Notes: generated by a model from the letters alone, not told the origin. 64,000 bases of DNA from Lachnospiraceae bacterium oral taxon 500 (GCA_002999035.1 CP027241.1:2111001-2175000), one strand, 5' to 3'; counted from the stretch's first letter, positions 45,912 through 54,915 are shown. Made by a program: numbers and translations.

Positions 45912-46799
45912 ATGAAACTGATTTCACGCAAAACGTTGCTTTTATTTTTTGCGCCGGGAGCAATATTTATGGGATTATTTTTGATTTATCCCATTATAAA
46001 AATGGTTTTTGACAGTATGTTTACTTTTTCCCCCACCGGGGTCCGCTCCTTTGTTGGAATGTTCAATTATGTGGAGGCATTTACAAATGAAAGTTTCCTG
46101 AAACCATTGCAAAATACGATAATTTATATAGTAACGGCCGTTATGACCGAACTGATAATTGGATTTGTGTTTGCGCTTTTTTTAGAAAATGAGTTTAAAG
46201 GCAGCAAGATATTACGTTCGCTGATGCTGACCCCGCTGATGGTTGCGCCTTTAGTGGCGGGTCTTATTTGGCGGTTAATGTTTAGCGGGCAGTTTGGAAT
46301 TATCAATCAAATTTTGATAAATTTTCATATTATTGGGAGCAGCAGTGATATTTTATGGTTGGCAGATGAAAGGATTGCTTTGTTTTCCTGTGCCATTGCA
46401 GATATTTGGCTGACGACTCCGTTTATGATGCTGATGCTTTTGGCTGGACTTCAGGGAATAGACAAAAGTATGCTGGAATCAGCTAGTATCGACGGCGCAA
46501 ATATTTTTCAGCAGATTTTATTCATTAAGCTGCCAATGATTAAACCCATTTTGCTGACAGCTTTGTCGGTCAGAATTATTGATGCCGCTAGGACATTTGA
46601 CATTATTTGGGCCATGACCCAGGGCGGACCTAATCGTTCATCGGAAGTAATCAGCGTTGTAATTTATAAAACCTTGACTCGGTATGGCAAACAAGGGTAT
46701 GCTAGCGCAATGGCGGTTTTATTTGTAATTGCTCTGGTTGCATTCACGTTAATATTTATGCAAAGTTTGTGGCGACCGTCCAGGAAAGGCGAAAAATGA
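45912..46799 (+). CDS. CUT1 sugar ABC permease, MalF type, fructan locus
   Basis: 295 residues with six membrane segments, EAA-like loop LESASIDGANIFQQILFIKLP and the MTQGGPNRSSE segment common to MalF-type permeases. AGAGAGG lies before ATG. Its stop overlaps the next permease start by 3 bases. No ATPase is encoded, so a shared MsmX-type ATPase elsewhere is expected. Confidence 0.88.
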   Translation: MKLISRKTLLLFFAPGAIFMGLFLIYPIIKMVFDSMFTFSPTGVRSFVGMFNYVEAFTNESFLKPLQNTIIYIVTAVMTELIIGFVFALFLENEFKGSKILRSLMLTPLMVAPLVAGLIWRLMFSGQFGIINQILINFHIIGSSSDILWLADERIALFSCAIADIWLTTPFMMLMLLAGLQGIDKSMLESASIDGANIFQQILFIKLPMIKPILLTALSVRIIDAARTFDIIWAMTQGGPNRSSEVISVVIYKTLTRYGKQGYASAMAVLFVIALVAFTLIFMQSLWRPSRKGEK

Positions 46800-47626
46800 T
46801 GAAAAAGCAAAAAATGAAGTTTGGTTTAATTGCCGGCGTAACCGTTATGTTTTTGATTATTTGGCTATTGCCATACCTTTATCTGATTAGTTCTGCCTTT
46901 AAAACCAGCGCAGAAGTGATTTCGATTCCGGTTAAGTTTTTTCCGACCGCATTATCAACGGAAAATTTTATGGCTTTGTTTAGCCGGTTACCGGTTTTGA
47001 CTTATATCAGCAATAGCTTTATTTGTGCGGTAGCCTCGACCGCTGTCGCTGTAGTTCTGGGGTCACTTTCCGCCTATGCCATTGCTCGGTCAGGTGCGAA
47101 GTTGTCTACGCTATTGATTGTATTGATTCTGTGCTTGAAAATGATTCCAACATCCAGCATTGCAGTGCCAATTTATGAATTGATTATTGGTTTGGGTCTC
47201 TATGACACCAGATTTGCCTTAATCATAGTTTATGCGGCAATCAATATGCCCTTTGTTATTTGGACAATGATTAGCTTTTATAGAAATATACCTGTCACAT
47301 TAGATGAAGCAGCTTGTATTGACGGAGCCAGTAGTTTTCAAACTTTTTATAAGATTATTTTGCCGATTTGTGCTCCGGGTATCGCGACAGCAGCCATTTT
47401 TACCGTTTTCTTAGCGTGGAATGATTTCTTATTATCGCTCCTGCTGACTAGCTTGAATGCTAAAACTTTTACGGTTGGTTTATCGGAGTTTTTGTCGGCG
47501 TATAGTCTGGACTTGGGGCCGATGTGTGCTGGGGCTTTTCTCTTTAGCTTTCCGGTTATGATCTTAGCGATGATGGCGCAAAAGTATATTGTTCGCGGGC
47601 AAACGGCCGGGGCGGTGAAAGGATAA
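46796..47626 (+). CDS. CUT1 sugar ABC permease, MalG type, fructan locus
   Basis: 276 residues. Start at ATG 46796 (or 46799), overlapping the TGA of the MalF-type gene; a GTG frame from 46769 is less likely. Six membrane segments, EAA loop LDEAACIDGASSFQTFYKIILP and C-terminal RGQTAGAVKG. The GH32 gene starts 5 bases after its stop, which indicates one transcript. Confidence 0.88.
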   Translation: MMKKQKMKFGLIAGVTVMFLIIWLLPYLYLISSAFKTSAEVISIPVKFFPTALSTENFMALFSRLPVLTYISNSFICAVASTAVAVVLGSLSAYAIARSGAKLSTLLIVLILCLKMIPTSSIAVPIYELIIGLGLYDTRFALIIVYAAINMPFVIWTMISFYRNIPVTLDEAACIDGASSFQTFYKIILPICAPGIATAAIFTVFLAWNDFLLSLLLTSLNAKTFTVGLSEFLSAYSLDLGPMCAGAFLFSFPVMILAMMAQKYIVRGQTAGAVKG

Positions 47627-47631
47627 AAATT

Positions 47632-49140
47632 ATGAACAACGAAAAGCATGAACAACGAATCAAAGAAGCGGAAAAAGCCATTACTGCTGGCAGCTTTTTA
47701 GCCCAGCAGGGAAAATACCGGCAAGCCTACCATTTTATGGCTCCGGCAGGTTGGATTAATGACCCTAACGGTTTAATTTATTTTCAAAAGAAATATCATT
47801 TGTTTTATCAATATAATCCTTATCAGGCAGTTTGGGGAAGTATGCATTGGGGGCATGCCGTTAGTGATGATTTGCTGCATTGGGATCATTGGCCGATTGC
47901 GCTTGCTCCGTCTGAAAGCTATGATGATCATCCGGAAGGCGGTTGCTTTTCTGGTTCGGCTGTAGAGGATAACGGGGAGCTAAATCTGCTCTATACAGCC
48001 GCAGTCAATACGGAATATGGTTCTGTCCAAACGCAGTGCTTAGCAGTGAGCACGGACGGAGCGAAAAGTTTTCAGAAATACGATCATAACCCGGTAATTT
48101 CTGCTTTGCCGGCGGGAATTTCAGAGGATTTTCGGGATCCTAAAGTGATACGTTATCAAAATTTTTGGTATTTAGTACTGGGAGCTTCTTCCGGCAGTGG
48201 AGCCAGAGGAGGAGGTGATGGCTGCGCACTACTTTATCAATCATCTGATTTAAAAAAATGGGAATATCGGGGAGTAATTGCCCGGTCAGATGGAAAATTG
48301 GGCTCAATGTGGGAATGCCCAGATTTGTTTCCACTTAGGGATAAATGGATATTGCTGTTCTCGCCAATGCTTTGTGGGGAGAAAAAAACCATATATCTAA
48401 TTGGGAGTATGAACTTTGAAACGGCTTGCTTTTTGCCGGAGCAGCAAGGAGAATTAGACTTTGGACCTGACTATTATGCGCCGGCTTCCTTTCTTGACCC
48501 AAAGGGAAGGCGAGTTTTGATGGCTTGGGCGAATGGCTGGGAATGGATGCCTTGGCATACGGGTTTTGGGAAAACGGAAAACGAAGGTTGGAGAGGGCAT
48601 TTGGCAATTCCCCGTGAGCTTAGACGATTAGAGAGCGGTCAATTACAGTTTATACCAATTCAGGAATTAGAGACATTAAGAACTAAGCCGAAAAAATATA
48701 CAGCATTTACTCTTCCGGCAGGAGAAGTATTTGAAATTCAAGCAGGGAATGGAATTCAATGTGAATTGATTTTTGAAATTAGTTTAAAGAATACTTCGGC
48801 TGAGTATATTCATTTTAATTTGCGCTGCGGTGCAGCCGAGCGAGTGAGAATAACTGTCAATTTATTAGGAAAAGACTTAATTTGGCAAAAAAAGGAAAGT
48901 TCAGGTGAAATAACGACAATTTGCCGACCGCTTTATGCTGAGCAAAACGAGAATTTTAAAATGCATATCTTTATGGATACTTGTTCTGTTGAAGTGCTGG
49001 CGGATAATTACCGGTTGGCAGCTTCGGGAAATGTTTATTTTTCAGCAGACAGCAATCGAATTTATATTGAAGCCGAAGGTGGCGAGGCGAGCTTTAATAA
49101 TATTTATACATATGGCTTGAAGTCGTGTCAGCAGAATTAA
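47632..49140 (+). CDS. GH32 beta-fructofuranosidase (sucrase/fructanase family)
   Basis: 502 residues, no signal peptide. The three GH32 catalytic motifs are intact: nucleophile D44 in WINDPNG, transition-state stabiliser D169 in FRDP, and acid/base E228 in WECPD. A C-terminal beta-sandwich occupies about 365-500. The five-bladed propeller motif FSGSAV (106-111) is present. Intracellular location and gene context suggest hydrolysis of imported sucrose, inulobiose or short fructans to fructose. A phosphorylated substrate is unlikely because the partner is an ABC importer, not a PTS. Confidence 0.93.
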   Translation: MNNEKHEQRIKEAEKAITAGSFLAQQGKYRQAYHFMAPAGWINDPNGLIYFQKKYHLFYQYNPYQAVWGSMHWGHAVSDDLLHWDHWPIALAPSESYDDHPEGGCFSGSAVEDNGELNLLYTAAVNTEYGSVQTQCLAVSTDGAKSFQKYDHNPVISALPAGISEDFRDPKVIRYQNFWYLVLGASSGSGARGGGDGCALLYQSSDLKKWEYRGVIARSDGKLGSMWECPDLFPLRDKWILLFSPMLCGEKKTIYLIGSMNFETACFLPEQQGELDFGPDYYAPASFLDPKGRRVLMAWANGWEWMPWHTGFGKTENEGWRGHLAIPRELRRLESGQLQFIPIQELETLRTKPKKYTAFTLPAGEVFEIQAGNGIQCELIFEISLKNTSAEYIHFNLRCGAAERVRITVNLLGKDLIWQKKESSGEITTICRPLYAEQNENFKMHIFMDTCSVEVLADNYRLAASGNVYFSADSNRIYIEAEGGEASFNNIYTYGLKSCQQN

Positions 49141-49223
49141 AGGGAATTATGTTATGGCCAGTAATAGAAATAATTACGACGGGAGCTTAAAGTGAGAACC
49201 AAATAACTGAATTGGAGGTAATT

Positions 49224-50558
49224 ATGACAGGTGAAAATTTTTATAATGTTACCGAATGGCAAAACGGTGATCCTTATACAGATATTGGAAGTGTAATTAA
49301 TAGCATTATTGCGGATATTAAAAGACGGCAAAATAGCAAGGATCAAAGAAGCGGAGGCAAACCCGGGGCAGTTATTTATATTCCGCCAGGGGATTATCAT
49401 TTGACCAGTCAGGTAGTAATTGATATCAGTTATCTTAAAATTATGGGATCGGGGCATGGCTTTACATCATCCAGCATTCGCTTTAATACATCGGCACAAG
49501 AACTGGAAAGCTGGCATGAGTTGTGGCCGGGAGGCAGCCGGATACTGGTAGATCTAAAGCCGGAAATAAATGCTGGCGAAGAGGCTGGAGCAGCTTTTTA
49601 TATTAAGCGGGAGGGGAATCCAAGACTCAGTTCAGTTGAATTTTCAGACTTTTGCATAGATGGACTCCATTTTGCTAATGATGGTGAAGAAAAAGATAAT
49701 ATAGAAAACACTTATATTAATGGCAAAACCGGGATTTATGCAGCTAGCGCGCAAGATTCTTTTCGGATTACCGGCATGGGATTGGTTTATTTGGAACATG
49801 GTGTTGTTATGTATTATTCGGACGCATTGAATATTCACGATAATTTTATCGCTGAGTGCGGAAACTGCATTGAATTGAGAGGTTGGGGACAAGCATCTAA
49901 AATTACAGATAATTTGATAGGGGCTGGGTATAGAGGATATTCGATTTTTGCCCAAAACTGCGGAGGACTTTTGATTAGCGCAAACAATATTTTCCCGCGG
50001 GGAGAAAGCAGCATTTATTTTGACGGTGTAACACGCTCGACGATTACCGCAAATCGGCTGCATGCTTTTTATTGGGGAATGATTATATTGATGGGAAATT
50101 GCTCGGAAAACTTGATTTCAGCCAATCACTTTTTACGCGATTATGAGCCGTGGACTCCCATGCAGAAATACAATAACAGACGAGGCAGTAAGTATGGAAT
50201 AGTTTGGATTACCGGCAATTATAATTCAGTGATTGCTAATCATTTTTCGCTGGTTCTTATGCAAGCTGATTTTGAGAGTAATGAGGCGAAACCGGTTATT
50301 ATCCGTATTGCTTCGGGCAGGGGAAACTTTATTTCCACTAATCATATGGTGGCAGTTAAGGGAAAAGCAGAAGCAAGTGATGCTTGTTTTTCAGCGCAGG
50401 TCGGGGCGCTGCTGACCGCTGAATCAGAACTTTTTTCAGTGACAGCCGTGATGGTTGAAGCTAATGCTGTTGATAATACAGTCTTAGACTCAGGAAGTGA
50501 AGGCCAAGTAATTATAGATAAAAACCAAAACTCTTTTCGACCAACTCCGACTTTATAA
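49224..50558 (+). CDS. GH91 enzyme: inulin fructotransferase or difructose-anhydride III hydrolase
   Basis: 444 residues from ATG 49224 (TTGGAGGT upstream). The sequence follows GH91 end to end: GDPYTDIGSVINSIIADIK, GAVIYIPPGDYHL, then IHDNFIAECGNCIELRGWGQ, LIGAGYRGYSIFAQN and a C-terminal NSFRPTP. It is a right-handed beta-helix. D206 and E217 lie 11 residues apart, the spacing reported for the catalytic Asp/Glu of GH91 enzymes. There is no signal peptide, unlike classical secreted inulin fructotransferases. Behind an ABC importer and GH32, the hydrolase activity (difructose anhydride to inulobiose) is the more sensible role. A terminator follows. Confidence 0.9.
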   Translation: MTGENFYNVTEWQNGDPYTDIGSVINSIIADIKRRQNSKDQRSGGKPGAVIYIPPGDYHLTSQVVIDISYLKIMGSGHGFTSSSIRFNTSAQELESWHELWPGGSRILVDLKPEINAGEEAGAAFYIKREGNPRLSSVEFSDFCIDGLHFANDGEEKDNIENTYINGKTGIYAASAQDSFRITGMGLVYLEHGVVMYYSDALNIHDNFIAECGNCIELRGWGQASKITDNLIGAGYRGYSIFAQNCGGLLISANNIFPRGESSIYFDGVTRSTITANRLHAFYWGMIILMGNCSENLISANHFLRDYEPWTPMQKYNNRRGSKYGIVWITGNYNSVIANHFSLVLMQADFESNEAKPVIIRIASGRGNFISTNHMVAVKGKAEASDACFSAQVGALLTAESELFSVTAVMVEANAVDNTVLDSGSEGQVIIDKNQNSFRPTPTL

Positions 50559-50717
50559 TTACATTTGAATAATTAGAGAAAATATAAAAATCTTAAGGTT
50601 CTTTCTGGATTATATGCGTAGTAACAAAAAAATCAATTGTGCAGGGGGAGAGACAAAAGCTTTAATTATAAGTAAAAATCTCCTGCGTTATTACTGGAGT
50701 TTGTCACTTGTGAATGG

Positions 50718-50746
50718 AATAAGGAGCTCGTTCGGCTCCTTATTCT
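50718..50746 (+). terminator. Terminator of the GH32-GH91 operon
   Basis: GAATAAGGAGC (50718-50728) pairs perfectly with GCTCCTTATTC (50736-50746), loop of seven bases, with TTAATTC after. It lies 160 bases after the GH91 stop. Confidence 0.6.
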
Positions 50747-50793
50747 TAATTCAACCCAGCAATCGAACATTATAAACAAAATATAAAAAAATA

Positions 50794-50822
50794 TTTACTT
50801 TTTATGCCTCTTTTGGTATAAT
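50794..50822 (+). promoter_or_regulatory. Promoter of the NCS2 permease
   Basis: TTTACT (50794-50799), 17-base spacer, extended -10 TGGTATAAT with TATAAT at 50817-50822. It gives a leader of about 120 bases before the permease. Confidence 0.65.
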
Positions 50823-50925
50823 AAAAAAAGTAATGATATATCTTTTAAATTTTCCGATTCAGGATGCAACGCCGGTGGAAAAGGGCTGGGCGGAATAAGT
50901 TTGGAAAAGTTGAAAGACTTTTTTT
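50823..50925 (+). promoter_or_regulatory. Permease leader with terminator-like hairpin (possible attenuator)
   Basis: The hairpin AAAAGT-tgaaag-ACTTTTTTT at 50905-50925 ends in a T-run and lies just before the ribosome binding site AAGGAGG of the permease gene. Upstream (50855-50900) a G+C-rich stretch with CGCC (50870) facing GGCG (50889) may fold. This is the architecture of transcription attenuation. I do not recognise it as the common purine riboswitch. Confidence 0.4.
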
Positions 50926-50950
50926 ATTGGTGCTTTAAGGAGGAAATGAA

Positions 50951-52252
50951 ATGGCAGCTTTTTTTGAAAGATATTTTAAGCTGAAAGAAAATTCAACGAA
51001 TATTCGGCAGGAGGCCATTGCCGGATTTACTACTTTTATGACGATGGCCTATATCCTGATCGTCAATCCTTTAATGCTGGCGCAGGACGGGGCGACTGGC
51101 ATGGATTTTGGTAAGGTCTTTACGGCCACAGCCTTATCGGCGCTGATCGGTACGCTGATTATGGCATTTTTGGCGAAACTTCCCTTTGCTTTAGCGCCGG
51201 GAATGGGCTTAAATGCTTTTTTTGTCTTTTCAGTGGTGCTGGCCCGGCAAAAGTCTTTTCAATTTGCACTGACGGCGGTTTTTATGGAGGGTATCATTTT
51301 CCTTCTGCTGTCGGCTTTTAATGTGCGGGAAGCGATCATTAAGTCGATTCCGGTTAATATTAAAAAAGCGGTTTCCGTGGGAATCGGCCTGTTTATTGCC
51401 TTTATTGGGTTAAGCAATGCCGGAATTGTGGTCAATGGGGCAACGCCCTTGGTGCTGGGCGATCTGAAGCAGCCGGCGGCGCTGCTGGCGCTGATTGGGC
51501 TTTTAATTACCGGAATTTTGCTGTGTTTAAAGGTCAAAGGTGCTTTATTCTTTTCTATCATTATTACAACGATAATCGGAATTCCGATGGGGCTGACTCA
51601 GCTGCCGGAGAAGATAATATCCTTGCCGAGTACGCCGTATTTCTTTGACTTTGACTGGAAAAATGCCTTCAGCGGCGAAATGTTTGTTGTGATGCTGACA
51701 TTTTTATTTGTCGATATTTTTGATACGGTCGGCACTTTGGTCGGCGTATCAACCAAGGCAAAAATGCTGGATCAAGACGGCAATGTGCCCAGAGCCAAAC
51801 AGGCGCTGTTGGCGGACGCAATTGCCACCACGGTCGGGGCGGTGCTGGGAACGTCAACGGTGACGACTTTTGTTGAGTCGGCAGCCGGAGTGGCCGAAGG
51901 CGGACGAACGGGTCTGACCTCTTTCTTTACGGCGCTGTTATTTGCGGTTTCTCTGTTTTTATCGCCGCTCTTTATTATGATTCCGTCGGCGGCAACGGCT
52001 CCGGCTCTGATTATGGTTGGTCTTTTTATGATTGAGCCGGTACGGGAACTGGATTTAACCGATTTTACCGAAGCGATTCCGGCCTTTTTGGCGATTATTA
52101 TGATGCCGCTGAGCTATTCAATTTCCGAGGGGATTATTTTTGGAGTTGTATCGTATGTTCTTTTAAAGGTGACAACCCGGCGCTGGCGGGAGATTCCGCT
52201 GGTAACGCTGCTTCTTGCCATTGCCTTTGTGGCGTATAAGCTGTTTATGTAA
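50951..52252 (+). CDS. NCS2-family purine permease (PbuG/AzgA type)
   Basis: 433 residues with about 12-13 membrane segments. Family marks include an N-terminal RQEAIAGFTTFMTMAYIL, LPFALAPGMGLNAFFVF, then FLFVDIFDTVGTLVGVS and TTFVESAAGVAEGGRTGLT. These are diagnostic of the AzgA/PbuG branch that imports hypoxanthine, guanine or adenine with protons. AAGGAGG lies before ATG. A single-gene unit behind a leader with a possible attenuator, it complements the xpt gene at 35.9 kb in purine salvage. Confidence 0.93.
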   Translation: MAAFFERYFKLKENSTNIRQEAIAGFTTFMTMAYILIVNPLMLAQDGATGMDFGKVFTATALSALIGTLIMAFLAKLPFALAPGMGLNAFFVFSVVLARQKSFQFALTAVFMEGIIFLLLSAFNVREAIIKSIPVNIKKAVSVGIGLFIAFIGLSNAGIVVNGATPLVLGDLKQPAALLALIGLLITGILLCLKVKGALFFSIIITTIIGIPMGLTQLPEKIISLPSTPYFFDFDWKNAFSGEMFVVMLTFLFVDIFDTVGTLVGVSTKAKMLDQDGNVPRAKQALLADAIATTVGAVLGTSTVTTFVESAAGVAEGGRTGLTSFFTALLFAVSLFLSPLFIMIPSAATAPALIMVGLFMIEPVRELDLTDFTEAIPAFLAIIMMPLSYSISEGIIFGVVSYVLLKVTTRRWREIPLVTLLLAIAFVAYKLFM

Positions 52253-52297
52253 GGGCAGCAGGGCGGAAGTGATGACAAAATGAGTAAATAATGATCT

Positions 52298-52424
52298 ACT
52301 CAGCTTGCCCATATTCGACAGAACTGTCTTTTTGAGGCAGACCGCCCGCCTGGGCAGAACCGCAAAGCATTTCGTTCAGGGTTTGAGCGGGATAGAGTCA
52401 AAAAAGACGGTGGGAAAGTTGAGT
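52298..52424. repeat. Intergenic dyad element, copy 2
   Basis: ACTCAGCTTGCCC (52298-52310) faces GGGAAAGTTGAGT near 52412-52424. The central GAGGCAGACCGCCCGCCTGG and CAGAACCGC match copy 1 at 39909-40009, with an insertion of about 26 bases near the right end. It lies just after the NCS2 gene. Confidence 0.7.
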
Positions 52425-52527
52425 GATTTATATAAGGAAGCTTTGAAAAGGAATGAAAATGTGACGGTTCCGCCTTATTAGCAACTCGAATAGGAAAGCG
52501 GAGTTAAGGACTAAATTCCCGTCGACT

Positions 52528-52624
52528 GGAGCCTGCATACCTGCTTCCGGTAAATAGGGAAAGAGATGTAATATGGAAATGATAAAAATCCCGCGCCAAA
52601 CTGCAAGCCGGTTTGGCGCGGGAT
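52528..52624. repeat. 97-bp hairpin repeat, copy 1
   Basis: The sequence from GGAGCCTGCATACC to the hairpin ATCCCGCGCCAAAC...GTTTGGCGCGGGAT matches 59027-59123 with the same length and about two differences. The 14-bp perfect stem at the right end would end transcription in either direction. With copy 2 it marks a repeated intergenic family. The rest of the 560-base gap holds the dyad element and the lacI promoter. Confidence 0.92.
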
Positions 52625-52739
52625 CTTTATTTGGAAAGAAATAGAATCAAAAGTGAAAATAGTAAATTTGCTCAATACAAAAACAATAAATAACAGCAAA
52701 ATAGATAAAAAATATTTTTAAAATTATATATTTTGTTCA

Positions 52740-52787
52740 TTTACAACAAAGAAAATAAGGAGTAAGATAAAGCTGTAAGCGCTTACA
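52740..52787 (+). promoter_or_regulatory. Promoter and operator of the ribose operon regulator
   Basis: TTTACA (52740-52745), 17-base spacer, TAAGAT (52763-52768), then the perfect 14-bp palindrome TGTAAGCGCTTACA at 52774-52787. The palindrome matches the cre/LacI-family consensus fully and overlaps the expected start point, so autorepression or CcpA control is likely. Confidence 0.75.
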
Positions 52788-52810
52788 TATAGAAGGATAG
52801 TTAAAAGACG

Positions 52811-53848
52811 ATGAATATACAGGATATTGCCAAACAAGCAGGAACTTCGATTGCCACGGTGTCCAGAGCAATGAATAATTCCGGTTATGTCAAATCGGAA
52901 ACAAAACAAAAAATATTAAAAATCGTGGCCGAAAATAATTTTGTGCCCAGTGCCATTGCCAGAAGCCTGAGCCGCAGTCAAACGGGAAATATCGGCGTGA
53001 TTGTGCCGGATATTGAAAATCCGTTTTTTTCCAAGATTATTGTGGCTTTGGCTGAAGAAATTCAGGGCAGCGGTTATCATTTGCTGTTCTTGACCAGTGA
53101 TGAACAGCGGGAGAAAGAGCATCGCCTGATTAACCTGATTGAACAGCAGCGGGTCAGCGGTTTGGTTATGGCGCCGGTAGCGGAGGATGATGAAATCAGC
53201 CGTCAGCTTTTGATTCAGCTGGAGAAAAAGAATATTCCGGTGGTGCTGGTTGACCGTGATTTACTGGGCGGCAATTTAGATGGCGTTTTTATGGATAATC
53301 TGCTCGGTGCTTATGCCGGAGTGGAGGCCTTGATTCAGGCCGGACATCAAAAAATCGGTATTATTACCGGCCCGATCAGTTCTAAGCCGGGCAAGGAACG
53401 GCTGGACGGCTACACTAAGGCCGTGCGGGATCATAGACTGGAGTATCGGCCGGATTATGTGGTCAAAGGCGATTTTAAGATCCAAAGCGGTTATGAGGGG
53501 GCAAAGCAGCTGTTAAGCCTGCCCGTGCCGCCGACAGCTATTTTTACCTCAAATAATTTAATGACCTTGGGGTGCCTGAATTATTTAAACGAAGCCGGAC
53601 TGCAGATCGGACAGCAGATTTCGCTGGTGGGCTTTGATGAGATTGAGGTCTTAAAACTGATTGGCTATCCGTTGTCGATTATTGACCGGGACGTTAATTT
53701 GCAGGGAAAGCTGGTCATGGATATTTTACTGGAGAAAATGGCGGCGCTGCGGGAAGAAAAAGCTCTGACCGAGCGTGAGGTAAAAAGGCTGACCATTCCC
53801 TATCAGCTGATTTTACGGGGGTCGGAAAAAATAGGCTTAAAAAATTAA
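52811..53848 (+). CDS. rbsR: LacI-family ribose regulator (RbsR type)
   Basis: 345 residues. N-terminal HTH NIQDIAKQAGTSIATVSRAM and hinge helix (FVPSAIARSLSRSQT), then an effector domain of the ribose-binding-protein fold starting GNIGVIVPDIENPFFSKII. It heads the rbsK-rbsD-rbsA-rbsC-rbsB cluster on the same strand, 120 bases upstream of rbsK, and has an operator palindrome at its own promoter. Repression relieved by ribose is the expected mode. Confidence 0.9.
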   Translation: MNIQDIAKQAGTSIATVSRAMNNSGYVKSETKQKILKIVAENNFVPSAIARSLSRSQTGNIGVIVPDIENPFFSKIIVALAEEIQGSGYHLLFLTSDEQREKEHRLINLIEQQRVSGLVMAPVAEDDEISRQLLIQLEKKNIPVVLVDRDLLGGNLDGVFMDNLLGAYAGVEALIQAGHQKIGIITGPISSKPGKERLDGYTKAVRDHRLEYRPDYVVKGDFKIQSGYEGAKQLLSLPVPPTAIFTSNNLMTLGCLNYLNEAGLQIGQQISLVGFDEIEVLKLIGYPLSIIDRDVNLQGKLVMDILLEKMAALREEKALTEREVKRLTIPYQLILRGSEKIGLKN

Positions 53849-53920
53849 ATTATGGGCTATGCCGTGCAGAAAACGGAATGAATAAAAAAGAAGAAACCAA
53901 GAAAGTATTTTAATTAAATA

Positions 53921-53934
53921 TGGAAACGCTTACA
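53921..53934 (+). promoter_or_regulatory. LacI/CcpA-type operator before rbsK
   Basis: TGGAAACGCTTACA matches 13 of 14 positions of the same consensus as the site at 52774 and shares CGCTTACAT with it. It sits between rbsR and rbsK, 39 bases before the rbsK start. Confidence 0.65.
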
Positions 53935-53972
53935 TATTTTGAATGAAGAGGAAATCAGGAGGAGGAAAGACA

Positions 53973-54902
53973 GTGAATGGTAAAATCTTAGTTTTTGGCA
54001 GTTATGTCGCGGATTTAATGGCCAGGGGAGATCATTTGCCGGTGCCGGGAGAAACGATTAAAGGCAGTATGTTTCAAATGGGAGCAGGCGGAAAGGGGTT
54101 TAATCAGGGCGTTGCGGCTTTTAAGTCGGGCGGCCGGGTGCAGCTGGTAACCAAGGTCAAAAAGGATGCCTTTGGCGAATTGGCGCTGAAAACAATGAGT
54201 GATTTAAAAATGGACACATCCAGAGTGTTGATTTCAACCGCAGAGCCAAGCGGAGCGGCGCTGATTTTGGTGGATGAAAATACCAGCCAAAATTCGATCA
54301 TGGTCGTGCCGGGCGCGTGTGATCATATCACGGCCGAAGAAGTGGAGTCGCTTCGGGATTTGGCTCGGGAAAGCGATTATTTGCTGCTTCAGCTGGAAAC
54401 CAATTTATTATCAGTGGAAAAAATGATAGAGCTGGCTGTTCAGGAAAAAGCAATGATTATTTTAAATCCGGCGCCGGTTCAAAAAATTGATGAGGCTCTT
54501 TATCAAAAGATTGATTATTTAACGCCGAATGAAGTGGAAGCCGAGATTTTAAGCGGAATTTCGGTGCAGGATGAGGTAGGCGCGGCGGCGGCGGCCGATT
54601 GGTTTATGAATAGAGGCGTAAAAAATGTAGTCATTACTTTGGGCGAGCGGGGCGCTTATTGTAAAAACAGTCAGGTGGAAAAGCTGATACCGGCGTATAA
54701 AGTAAAGGCAATTGATACAACCGGAGCAGGCGATGCTTTTAATGGTGCGTTTGCCGTTGCTTTGGCGGAAGGAAAAGAACTGCTGACAGCGGCAGAGTTT
54801 GCCTCGGCGACGGCGGCACTGTCGGTCCAAAAGCTGGGTACGGCCGTTTCGATGCCGCTGCGCTCGGAGATTGATGATTTTTTAAAAGCGCAAGAGTCAT
54901 AG
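53973..54902 (+). CDS. rbsK: Ribokinase
   Basis: 309 residues from GTG 53973, preceded by AGGAGGAGG; an ATG at 53943 would put that site inside the gene. PfkB-family sugar kinase: N-terminal GSYVADLMARGDHLPVPGET with GAGGKGFNQ, and the C-terminal anion-hole motif IDTTGAGDAFNGAF containing the catalytic aspartate. It phosphorylates ribose to ribose 5-phosphate after uptake by RbsABC. rbsD follows 13 bases later. Confidence 0.94.
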   Translation: MNGKILVFGSYVADLMARGDHLPVPGETIKGSMFQMGAGGKGFNQGVAAFKSGGRVQLVTKVKKDAFGELALKTMSDLKMDTSRVLISTAEPSGAALILVDENTSQNSIMVVPGACDHITAEEVESLRDLARESDYLLLQLETNLLSVEKMIELAVQEKAMIILNPAPVQKIDEALYQKIDYLTPNEVEAEILSGISVQDEVGAAAAADWFMNRGVKNVVITLGERGAYCKNSQVEKLIPAYKVKAIDTTGAGDAFNGAFAVALAEGKELLTAAEFASATAALSVQKLGTAVSMPLRSEIDDFLKAQES

Positions 54903-54915
54903 AAAGGAGAAAGTT

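Noticed and set aside
50823-50903. Classical purine riboswitch before the NCS2 gene
   Set aside because: The conserved core of that riboswitch could not be found in the leader.
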